From NCBI GenBank assembly GCA_020137815.1, contig CM035359.1, positions 5,302,856 to 5,366,855 on the forward strand: a stretch of DNA of 64,000 nucleotides. Reading direction: 5' to 3'. How positions within the stretch are numbered: position 1 is the stretch's first letter; every line of letters starts with the position of its first letter. The position numbers were made by a program, and so were the translations under genes. This document shows, piece after piece, positions 55,190 through 64,000 of the stretch. Source of the DNA: Hormiphora californensis. Its lineage: Eukaryota; Ctenophora; Tentaculata; Cydippida; Pleurobrachiidae. The notes under the pieces are model-generated. The model ran no database searches and was not told where the DNA came from. It worked only from the letters and a program-made list of their open reading frames with translations.

Positions 55190-56551
55190 CTTAGGCCAGT
55201 CATATGACGTTGTGAAATGGAACTAATTGATCTAAAAGCGATTCCACTTCCAGGGCACTCCAATGGGTCTCTACAACCACCGAAAAAATTTACCGCGGGT
55301 ACCGCGATGGAGAAATCGGTCATTTCCGGGTTTATTTTGCACCTGCATAAATATAGCCTAGGACGAATGCGATATACGGTAAAAACCGTCTTTGGAAACA
55401 AATAGAAAAGAAATCAAGGGCACTAAAGTGTGTAGCGTCCTCGCATTAGTGGGGGTAGGTGCTGGAATTAAGTCTCTATCTTATCAGGTTAATTAGATAA
55501 TTGGATAATTAGATGTGCACATAGCCGTTTTATGGTTATACGGTAAAAACCATCTTTGGAATGGAGTTGAGAAAAAACCGAGGGTACTAGAGTGATCAGC
55601 GTCATCGAATTAGTGGGGGTAGGTACCAAAATTAAGTTCCTATCTCATCGCGTTAATTAGATAATTGGATAATTAGGTATGCGCATAACCGTTTTTAGGT
55701 TAAATGGCTATAGCCACTTAGGAATGGTTTAGAGACTTTCATTGGTGCCATTTTGTAGGCAATAGCCAAGTTATGGGGGGTCGACGTCGGACTTTTAAGC
55801 TCTATATTCAACCATTTAGCCGTTATATGGCTTTAAAGGTGCTCAAAATCGGTCTTTTTACCGCTTTTTTGCTCACTTTGAGCACCTTTAAAGCCAAATA
55901 ACGGCTAAACGGTTGAATATAGAGCTTAAGAGTCCGACGTCGACCCCCATTAACTTGGCTATTGCCTACAAAATGGCACCAATGAAAAGTCTCTAAACCA
56001 TTCCTAAGTGGCTATAGCCATGTAACCTAAAAACGGTTATGCGCATACCTAATTATCCAATTATCTAATTAACGCGATGAGATAGGAACTTAATTTTGGT
56101 ACCTACCCCCACTAATTCGATGACGCTGATCACTCTAGTACCCTCGGTTTTTTCTCTACTCCATTCCAAAGATGGTTTTTACCGTATACCATAAAACGCT
56201 ATGTGCGCATCTAATATCCAATTATCTAATTAACCTGATACGATAGAGGCTTAATTCAGCACCTACCCCCCACTAATGCGAGGACGCTACACACGTTGGT
56301 GCCCTGATTCTTTTCTACTGTTTCCAAAGACGGTTTTTACCGTATATTTTCGCATCGTTCCTCGCCGATATTTAGCAGGTGCAAAATAACACCCGGAATG
56401 AACCGAATTTCTACATCGCGGTACCTCGCGGTAAATTTTTTTTTCGGTGGTTGTAGAGACCCATTGTGGGGCCTCTGGAAGTGGAATAGCTTTTTGATTC
56501 AATTACTTCCTTTTTCAGCGATATATCGACGTCATATTACTGGCCTATCTC
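55190..56551. mobile_element. Nested palindrome, 1.36 kb
   Basis: Arms mirror around about 55873. The outer blocks GGCCAGTCATATGACGT (55194) and ACGTCATATTACTGGCC (56529) and the inner AATTAGATAATTGGATAATT and GTCCTCGCATTAGTGGGGG blocks match the family at 8.2-8.8 kb. Two TIR-like boundaries per arm suggest one foldback inserted in another. Confidence 0.85.
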
Positions 56552-57050
56552 CAAATATAGAGTTTGCTGACGTTGATTTGAATAGAATTTAGGCGCAAGA
56601 TTGCTCTCTCTCTCTCTCTCACTCTCATCCTTCCTCCTCTCTCCTCTCTCCCCCTCCTCTCCTCTCTTCTCTCTCTCTCTCTCCTCTTTCTCTCTTCCTT
56701 TCCTATGTCTTGCGAATCAGGAATCTCGCTCATACAATGAGTGCGATCTAGCGGTCTATAAACAATAGGGATTGTGAATAATAATAACCCCCTCCCCTTT
56801 AAAAGGGGCATGATCTGGAGCACCGTGTGGGACCCTTTAACCCACAAATTTTATGGGTTCTAGTACCGGCAGTAAGTTCCTTACTGGGGGAAATTTTGAA
56901 TTTAAAAAAAACGATGTAGGTACAAATCATTATATTATTAAATGTAATATTGACTGAAAGAAATCAGGGTCCATCGGTCGTTTATTTTAAGTTCTTAATC
57001 TCACCTGTATGAGCGGGGAAGGTTGTACAAACCACGTTCATTTACATCAG
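56552..57050. other. CT-rich tract and unassigned sequence
   Basis: A CTCTCTCTC/CCTCTC-rich tract at 56604-56700, then unassigned DNA. The first exons of the coiled-coil gene could lie in 55.2-59.6 kb but none is convincing. Confidence 0.4.
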
Positions 57051-57054
57051 AGAA

Positions 57055-58060
57055 TACGAAAAAAAAACAAAAAAATTTACAATAAAAAATAAGTTTCTAT
57101 TTGGGCTTTTTTTGCGGGCCAAAACCCTTCTTTTTTGGGTTGAAAATGCCAAATAAAACCCTTTCAAAATGTGAGGGGTGCTAAGTAATTTACCTTTTTT
57201 CCAACCGATCTAGGCGGAGGGCTGATATTTCCGGATTGTTTTTCGTCTAACCCCAAAAGGAAGTTTACGCGTTTTGGAACTAAATTTTCCCTTTTATTTT
57301 TTTTTTTAAAGAGATGGAGTCCCCCGAGAAAGGGGGAGGCATTTTTGGTTCAAGGGCGGGGAACTGGAAGGACACAAAAAGGGGGTGAAAAAACTTTGGG
57401 GGTTGGAAGGGGGAGAAAGGGAGGAAAAGGGAGGAGAGGGGGAAGGGGGAGGGGAAAAAGGGGGGAGAAAGAAGGGAAGAGAAAAAAGGGAAGAAAAAGA
57501 AGAAAATAAAGAATCAGTCATGTCATTTTATGAGTGGTCCATGTGGGGGGTTGACGGGTGGCTCTCGGTGTAATGTAGGGAGAACCAAAAAAAGTATGGC
57601 CCCCTTACATTCTGCCGTGAAGGTAAGGGAATAATGGTTTTATCTTTGTGAAAACTATTTCTTTTTTCCACGGTTCCCCGCCCCCGGGGTGGGGGATAAA
57701 TAATTCCCGGGAGCGTCTGGGAACCAAAATAGGTACGTGGTGACGCGTAGAAGAATAACGCTTCCCGGGCCCTGTAGGGGAGAAATAAGACAATTATGAG
57801 AAAGAAATCGTTGTTTTACGGGAAAGGGATTAATGGGCTTTGGCACTTGGGGAATTTGGAGCAGGGGAAACGGAAATTTTTCAGAACCTAAAGTTGAGGA
57901 TACCCCAAAAAAACCTTCCCCCCGTCCCACAAAAGGAGAGAGATCAGAAGGGAAAGAAAAAAGATGGAGGAGGGGACAAAAAAAAAAAGTTTTTCCAATT
58001 TTGCAAAGTTTTAAACAAAAGTTTCCCATCAAACTACTGAGATAGGGGGAGGGTGGTGGA
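57055..58060. other. Homopolymer-rich stretch, likely poor-quality sequence
   Basis: Unusually dense short homopolymers (runs of 3-9 A, G, T or C) with no repeat structure, exon signal or family similarity; for example the G-rich block at 57400-57480. It resembles stuttered low-quality read ends more than genomic DNA. The frames here should not be taken as genes. Confidence 0.5.
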
Positions 58061-59659
58061 GTCCTGATTTGGGCCCGCCGTAGATCTCAAATGGAATGGC
58101 CCCCGTATCGATTATTCCCCATACTCTGCCTTTCCGCAACATCAAAAATCTACTTTTTGGAAATAAGAGGGTTTTTGAAATTTGGAAACAGGTTTAATAA
58201 ATGACTGCTGTACTAATAAATAAATATAAAAGAATGTTCTAAAATTTAATATGTTTCCCCTTCTGGAACTTTTGGGAAAAAGCGGGCACCTGCATGTGCA
58301 AAAGTAGGTCATGATTTCACGCAGAACGGTGTGTCTCCTGCTGCTGGCAGAAAAACTCAGCCCTAACCCCGACCCTACTTTATCGCTAACCCTAAAACAG
58401 CCCCAAAATTTTTTAATTTTTTTCAGGCTAAAAATCTACGTATTTTGTTTTGGGGGAAAAAAAAGGGAAGGTGTGACGAGCTTCGCCTGCTAAAAAAAAG
58501 GCACGCACGTCGCACCGCAGTGTTGTTTTTAGAGAAATAGGAAAAAGAAGACAAAATCAAAAGAAGCTAAATCAAAAGTCACGTAATTTTGCACCTTTCT
58601 GGTTAAATTTCCACCTTTTCTTCCTGACTTTTTACCGAAAAGTTTATCCTGGATGGACCCACTATAACACACAGCCTTGGTTTGGCAAACATTGCTGAAG
58701 CGTAGTGCGGGATAAGGCAGCACTTTTCAAACTGGGCGCTGGATTCTGATTCAGAAGTTTTAAGAGCTAAATTTTGTCGAAAAAAAACTTTTAGTCTTTT
58801 CGACCTTATTTCAAACACGCATATCTCCAGGTTCCTGATAAGATAGAGGCTTGAAATTTAGAGGTTGAGAAGATCATGCCAAGTTCTTCCTAACTTCAAA
58901 AATTCAAGTCTCTATTTCATTAGGAACCTGAGATATGCTCGTTTGAAATAAGGGCAAAGAGACCACCCCCCTCCCTTGCTTAAAAACTTAACTGGGTATA
59001 AAATGACTTTTTTAAAGTTTGGACGTAAACGCGCGCAATTCATTTCTTTTTAACTTTTCCCGAATTGCGCGGCACGTATACGCCTCGAATGTGAGCATCT
59101 TCCGCGCGTTACACACAAACAATTTGATCCGACAGGCGCCATATAATTAATACCGAACGAAGTGCGTGACAAAGTGAAACTAGCAGATATGATGGGCAGG
59201 TAAACAATTGGAAATACACATCATAATTATCACAGTCATGCGCACAGCCAGGGGGACCGTAATTTATTAATTCTAACAAACGCCTCTGGTATATGACTAT
59301 TATGCCCAGCAATTAACATCAATAAAATTGTTATTATTTGGCATGTTTTGTGTCTCACAACAAACTCATTGAAGTTGGACAGCTGTTGAACTGTTGGAAA
59401 CCAGTCAATATATTCAATATTATTCAACAACTTTTACATATTCCACACACACATCAATGCATTGCAATGTGTCATTTAAATTTCCTACAAGTACACAAAT
59501 TAATACAAAAACACTCACATATTTATATGTACGTTCTAATATTTTATTTCTCTCTTTGAATGACAATATCACAGTTAAAATGTGGCGAAATTAGGTTCTT
59601 CTTTCAAATTATACACACGATGAATATTGTGCGTCTAATATAATACAAAACAGAATTGA
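58061..59659. other. Intergenic, one hairpin
   Basis: An inverted repeat at 58800-58960 pairs CTTATTTCAAACACGCATAT...TTCCTGATAAGATAGAG with its near-complement. The remainder, including the region downstream of the phosphatase stop, shows no gene. Confidence 0.4.
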
Positions 59660-60846
59660 TCAACATGATTGTTGCATCTCGGCAAACTTGTTATCAACTA
59701 ATCTAAAACTCTCTAGGAATTCATTGAAATTAATCTGTCCGTCTCTGTTGATATCCATGGTATCAACAAGCTGATCTAGTTCCTCAGAGCTCAGCTGGAT
59801 AGATGCAGAGTGTTTAGCTAGGAGGTCACATCCAACCCTCAACTCCTCTCTTGTCAGGGAACCTGAGAAGGAGGGGGATAACTTAGTAACTCAACAAAGT
59901 AAACAGGGAATCGGGAAATAAAACTTAATCTTCAAAATATCGCACAGGGATAAAGGAAAAAAAAGTTGGAATAGAAGATTTGAAACATACCGGAATTATC
60001 AGTATCCAGAATCCTGAAGATGGTTTCGAGAGTTTTCCGTTGTCGGTATATTGTCTCCGTCACCTGTTTATCCTCTATACTTGCCTCTATGCAACCATCT
60101 GTGAAGCAGCTGCTGTATTTTACCTTCCTGAAAATGAACAATTTGTATTTCAGTCTGTGTGGTTTAGGATTGTAAACATAGGCGGGGCGGGGGAAATGGA
60201 ACCAGATCAATTCAAGACTCGAATGATGCAACAAAACACTAACCCATTTTCATCGGTCTCTACTAGCTTGGTTCGCAGTGTCCGCCAGGGAAGATCAAGG
60301 GACAGGACATCACGAAGGGATTCAGCCCATTCTGACGTTGATATAACTCCTGAAAGAGATACTGTGAGGGAGAGATTTCAAGATTATCTACCTGAACCAA
60401 AACCAAAACCTGGTCAAGTACTCAACTACTTTCAACTATGATGACTAACTAAAACTAACTCGAACTAAAGTATTCCCCATTACTAACCTGTATTTTCGGG
60501 GTCGAAATTCTGGAACTTCTCCAAGAGAGCTCCCTGGTTTGCAAATATCTTTGTCCGGAGATCTCGGAATGCAGACGATTCAACCATACTGACCCTGTGA
60601 AATAATAATACAATTAGTGTCTCAGGTTTTACTGTTCAGATTCAGAAATCGTCAAGTCAGGAAACAGTTTCAAGGTATAATATCTAATGGATCTAAAACC
60701 TACCGTTCGTAGAGAGGCAGATTACTGGTTTTACTGCTCGCTGAATACTGTACAAACTGGGGTTTCAGACTGCTAGTTATCTTTAGGTATGCTCCAAGGT
60801 TACTCCCCTCCTCATAGTAGTTACTGGCACTGAACACTGTTATAAC
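59660..60846 (-). CDS. PPEF: Ser/Thr phosphatase with EF-hands, C-terminal exons
   Basis: Five joined exons encode the last 231 residues of a calcium-regulated PPEF/rdgC phosphatase: 60704-60846, 60488-60594, 60244-60349, 59991-60127, 59660-59862 (stop). All junctions keep frame. The first exon is the end of the PPP catalytic domain ([20 protein letters not shown], the classic SASNYYE region). The second and third give a degenerate first EF-hand-like unit and [13 protein letters not shown], typical of PPEF between domain and EF-hands. Then come two better EF-hands: ILDTDNSGS... and [15 protein letters not shown], followed by a short tail. PPEF enzymes dephosphorylate Ser/Thr in response to calcium, in sensory cells in animals studied. 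The upstream exons are not in the window. A LINE lies just upstream, probably inside the next intron. Confidence 0.88.
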
Positions 60847-61205
60847 CTGTGTAGGATGTGAAGCATTAGTAGGGGGCTAGAATACTTGAGCTGTTCGATC
60901 GCAGAGACGAAACTGTTCAATAAAACAAGGGGAGAGATCATTCAGAATGGGATCTGAGCAAATACTGGAATAGATCGTTGCCCTAATTACTTAACGAATA
61001 TTATGTGATACAAACTTTTCAACACTACTTTAAACAAATTAATTTGAGTGTTCCACTTATAATCGATTGATCCGTGTTAGAGGTTATTTTCCAATCTTCG
61101 ATATCTTATAGTTACGTGAATCTCTGTGGGCTTATTAAGAACGTACTGTGAGTGTTTTGAGTTGGGATTTATCTCTGTCCAGGAGTGTGAGCCAGGTGTT
61201 TTAGG

Positions 61206-62516
61206 ATGAACAATTTTCATGGTATTACGAATAGAGAGGAGTTTGATAGAGCTCTTGAGAGTATGGTATTTAATTCTAAGTGTAAGGGTAGCTCTGTTCT
61301 GAATCGTCTGCTTGAGGGGGATATTACTCCTCCTCCTAACAGTCCAAGTGGCCCAACCAGAGAGCAGGTATGGGGTCTTCTAGTGTCAGCATATGCATTG
61401 ATACCCAGCAGCTCCAGAACCCGGTTTGAAAGCGGCACTAGCTCAACGATGGATGCAGGTTCCCTGGAGGTATTGAAGGAAAGTTTTGAAAGCCTGAAGA
61501 CTGATCTTCTAGCGACCATTGAGAGGAGAGTTGATGATCAAGTATCGAAAATACTGGATAAGAAAGAGGATGGGAACAGTGGAATTGAGGATCAACCAGA
61601 ACCGGTGTTACCGATGAAGCATTATGTGGATATTAAGCTTGAAGTGGATGAAGATGATTCTGCGGCTCCGGTATGTCCGAAGAAGCAGTGGGCTGAGTTT
61701 GTGAAGCCAAAGGTGGAATCTGCGCTCAAGGGGGTCCCTGTACTCAATACATTTGTTAATAAGGGCTCTGTCCGACTTTCTTTCGAGACAGATGATCAAC
61801 TCAAGGCAGCTGGTGCGGTTCTTTCACCGGCTTTGGGACAGGAGATCCAGACGGTTACAGAGAGGAAAGCGATGCTTGACCCAAGAATTGCGGTGAATGA
61901 TTTGGATGCAGACTTACTTGATGAGGAGAAACTGATTTCGGAAATCCTGAGTGACAAGAATCAGGATATAAAGAAGGCCCATGGACAGGGTGGAAATATC
62001 AAGGTTATCCATATCAACAGGAATGGTAGTTTTGCTGTAATCCAAGTCTCCCCAAGTATTCGGAGGATTATTTCATCTAATAAGGACAAGATTTTCCTGA
62101 AGCTGAGGCAACATTCAGTTAGGGATCGGTTTCATGTGGTGCAGTGTTTCCATTGTCAGGAGTTTGGTCACGTGGCTGGTTCTATGAGGTGTTCCAAGAA
62201 GGACAGTCCGGCAGTTTGTGCGTTCTGTGCTGGTGAGCATGAGACGAGACAGTGCCAAGAAAAGAGGAAGAATGATGTAGCCAAACTGAGGTGTATCAAT
62301 TGTCATGGCAGTGGAAGCAGAGAGGATAGGAGGCATTCAAAGACGCATCTTGCATCGAGTACCTTATGTCCTTTTTACATCAATGAACGAGGAAAGCTGA
62401 TGGATAGGACTGCTGGCGTGAGTAAGGAGACAAAAAATGTCTACCGGACGAGGGCAATGGAAGAGCTGAGGATAAAACGACTTGGAGGATCGGGACGCTC
62501 AATGTCCATTCTATAA
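61206..62516 (+). CDS. LINE ORF1, zinc-knuckle RNA-binding protein
   Basis: 436 residues starting at ATG 61206. The N-terminal half is acidic and helical. The C-terminal third has CCHC-type knuckles: CFHCQEFGHVAGSMRC (about residues 315-330), CAFCAGEHETRQC, and a third Cys/His cluster (CINCHGSGSREDRRHSKTH). This is the usual layout of ORF1 in Jockey/I/CR1-type elements, which packages the element's RNA. No RRM is obvious. Its stop (62514-62516) overlaps ATG 62516-62518 in a TAATG arrangement, and the ORF2 frame is open from 62426. Confidence 0.85.
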   Translation: MNNFHGITNREEFDRALESMVFNSKCKGSSVLNRLLEGDITPPPNSPSGPTREQVWGLLVSAYALIPSSSRTRFESGTSSTMDAGSLEVLKESFESLKTDLLATIERRVDDQVSKILDKKEDGNSGIEDQPEPVLPMKHYVDIKLEVDEDDSAAPVCPKKQWAEFVKPKVESALKGVPVLNTFVNKGSVRLSFETDDQLKAAGAVLSPALGQEIQTVTERKAMLDPRIAVNDLDADLLDEEKLISEILSDKNQDIKKAHGQGGNIKVIHINRNGSFAVIQVSPSIRRIISSNKDKIFLKLRQHSVRDRFHVVQCFHCQEFGHVAGSMRCSKKDSPAVCAFCAGEHETRQCQEKRKNDVAKLRCINCHGSGSREDRRHSKTHLASSTLCPFYINERGKLMDRTAGVSKETKNVYRTRAMEELRIKRLGGSGRSMSIL

Positions 62517-64000
62517 TGAACAAGACGGGAGGAATTCTGACTCATCTAGAGGATAAGGAATGTGACGTGTGCTTAGTACAGGAGACTTATCTAAAAGCTA
62601 CGGATACAGCGAAGATCAGGGAAATACAGGATAATGGATGGCAGGTATTCTCTAGTCCAAGGAGTGAGAGAGCTGGTGGTGGCATTGGCGTTTTCTATAG
62701 GGACGGAGTAGTGGTCAAACGAGCACCTGTTAAGGACAAGTTCAAGACCTTTCAGGTCCAGGAAGTCCTTATTGGAGGAGATGATGATCTTGTGAGGCTC
62801 TGTAATATATACAGACCCCCCTACAATGGAAAGGCTCGGTATACAGAGGCAAATTTTCTGGAAGAGTTTAATGGATATATATCGAACCTTCTCATGAAAA
62901 CAGGAAATCCGATGATCATGGGAGACTTCAATTTCCAGGTTCAAGACTCAGGCAACTTTTATGCGAGGAAGCTTCTTCACCTTTTGGACTCATTTGACTT
63001 TGTGCAGAATGTACCATCAGTTCCGACTCATGTGAGGGGAGGAACTCTGGATCTGATGATCTGTCAGCGTGATTTTCTTACTAAACTGGAAAACGTGCAA
63101 GTCTTTCCAGATGGGACGTTGTCAGACCATTTCTTGGCTACAGTGGACCTAAAGCTCTCTACCCCTGGAGATGATTATAGGACGTGGAGGAAGATGTACA
63201 GCTACAGAGATTTTAATTCGGTTGATCCAGAGGAATTCAGACGTGCTCTCCAGGAAGTTTGTCTTCGGGTTCCAGATGGGTGTACTGCAGAGGAGGCTTT
63301 GAGGATCTATGATAGTGCGTTAGAGGAGGTGGTGAGGAAACTGGTACCGATGAAGAGAAGGAAGGAAGTAAAGAGTGTTAAGTTGTGGAGGGAGAGACAA
63401 GATGTTCGGGAGGCACTAAGGGAGAGGAGGAGAGCAGAAAGGGCTTGGGAATCTAACAAGACAGGACTCAACAAGATACAGTACAAGGAACTACAGAGGC
63501 GTTTTGAAAAGATTGATAAGCAGGCGAGGATGGAATTTTCCCGGAAGCAGCTTGAGGAGGTTAAAGATGATCCTGCAGCGCTGCAGAAGAGGCTAGGTCG
63601 TCTAATTGGAAAGTCTGAAACTGTTCTGCCAGGAGGAGTGTCAGACGGAAAGTTGGCAGGGGATTTTGCAGAGTTCTTCAGTGGGAAGATTGAGAAGATT
63701 CGGACAGCGGTTCGGGATGAGCAAGAGGAAGGTTCTGAGGAGCTCACTGTGGATTCTCTGCCTGCGCCTACCTGTACTCTAACCAAGTTTGAGGAAATCA
63801 GAGTTAATGAATTAGTTCGGGTTGTCAAGGAAATGTCATCGAAGTCTTGTGATCTGGACCCTATTCCGACCTGGTTGGTGAAAGACTGCCTTGAAGAACT
63901 AGCGCCGATCCTGACGAACATTATCAACAAATCCCTTCTACGATCTACTGTTCCAGATATTATGCAGAAAGCATTGGTGATGCCAACGATAAAGAACCCC
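62426..64000 (+). CDS. LINE ORF2, endonuclease and reverse transcriptase (partial)
   Basis: Open without a stop from 62426 to the window end in the -1 frame relative to ORF1. APE-type endonuclease motifs are in order: WRIGTLNVHS (the N of the active site), CLVQETYLK (E), MGDFNFQ (D/N), TLDLMI and LSDHFLA (SDH). A charged helical linker and the first RT motif (KSCDLDPIPTWL) follow. The endonuclease's N-motif lies upstream of the in-frame ATG at 62516, so a product starting there would lack it. Nicking of target DNA and target-primed reverse transcription are the family's functions. Confidence 0.88.
62432..62438 (+). promoter_or_regulatory. Candidate -1 ribosomal frameshift heptamer
   Basis: A AAA AAT, in the ORF1 reading phase (ACA AAA AAT), fits the X XXY YYZ rule. 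It sits 7 nt after the ORF2-frame stop at 62423-62425 and within the 91-nt overlap. Slipping here would join ORF1 to the full endonuclease. No downstream stimulatory structure was verified. Confidence 0.5.

Larger units (their letters stand above)
61100..64000 (+). mobile_element. Non-LTR retrotransposon, 3' part beyond window
   Basis: Bicistronic LINE with a gag-like zinc-knuckle ORF1 and an APE/RT ORF2. The 5' end is not defined (somewhere in 60.9-61.2 kb). The RT core is CR1/Jockey-like in its opening motif (SCDLDPIPTWLVKDCL). It is antisense to PPEF. Open frames over 2.8 kb suggest a recent, possibly active copy. Confidence 0.88.

Noticed and set aside
57306-58045. Several Lys/Glu- or Pro/Ser-rich ORFs
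   Set aside because: They fall in a homopolymer-rich interval of doubtful sequence quality and have no splice or domain support.
58385-58400. CTAACCCTAA as a telomeric tract
   Set aside because: Only about two units in an otherwise unrelated context.
59980-60441. 153-codon plus-strand ORF
   Set aside because: It is the antisense shadow of two PPEF exons on the minus strand.

Overview
The window is animal nuclear DNA: genes are split by GT-AG introns, and there are LDL-receptor class A repeats, a 7TM receptor, a Golgi-type carbohydrate sulfotransferase, an EF-hand protein phosphatase (PPEF/rdgC type) and a C2H2 zinc-finger gene. Mostly short introns, compact intergenic spaces and dense palindromic transposons suggest an early-branching metazoan such as a sponge. 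That placement is inference and nothing in the sequence proves it.

Layout. (1) 1-1.86 kb: a 32-bp minisatellite and repeat debris. (2) 1.86-5.19 kb, minus: an intronless receptor gene with LDLa repeats and seven membrane spans, broken by three one-base homopolymer frameshifts. (3) 5.2-10.2 kb: a stack of foldback elements, a Helitron end and a tRNA-derived SINE. (4) 10.29-10.79 kb, minus: a small secreted discoidin/fucolectin-like protein, divergent from (5) a plus-strand zinc-finger gene whose 12 exons I could join in frame from 15.16 to 39.35 kb. Its first four exons, its upstream region and the start of the lectin gene also occur at 10.7-12.6 kb, so there is either a partial tandem duplication or two haplotypes laid end to end. 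(6) A sulfotransferase gene (18.4-19.6 kb, minus) sits inside the 15.9-kb intron 6 of the zinc-finger gene. That intron is otherwise filled with nested MITEs, elements ending in runs of G, and a head-to-tail array of six Helitrons. (7) 39.4-43.4 kb: intergenic palindromes, including a 1.34-kb foldback whose arms look identical. (8) 43.41-55.16 kb, minus: a 19-exon acidic, coiled-coil-like gene whose introns carry minisatellites, GA microsatellites and a second Helitron array. (9) 55.2-59.6 kb: another palindrome, a stretch that looks like low-quality sequence, and unassigned DNA. (10) 59.66-60.85 kb, minus: the last five exons of a PPEF phosphatase. (11) From about 61.1 kb to the window end, plus: a non-LTR retrotransposon with ORF1 (zinc knuckles) and ORF2 (APE endonuclease, start of reverse transcriptase), apparently in a PPEF intron.

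The genes do not form a pathway. The main biology is the mobile-DNA landscape: at least four Helitron families with definable ends, a pogo/Tigger-like MITE family, elements bounded by G runs, a TIR element with opposed subterminal repeats, and a LINE whose two ORFs overlap across a candidate -1 frameshift heptamer. Several features (homopolymer frameshifts, error-rich junctions, perfect foldbacks) need to be told apart from assembly error. Exon joins come from splice sites and phase read by eye; no transcripts or database searches were available.
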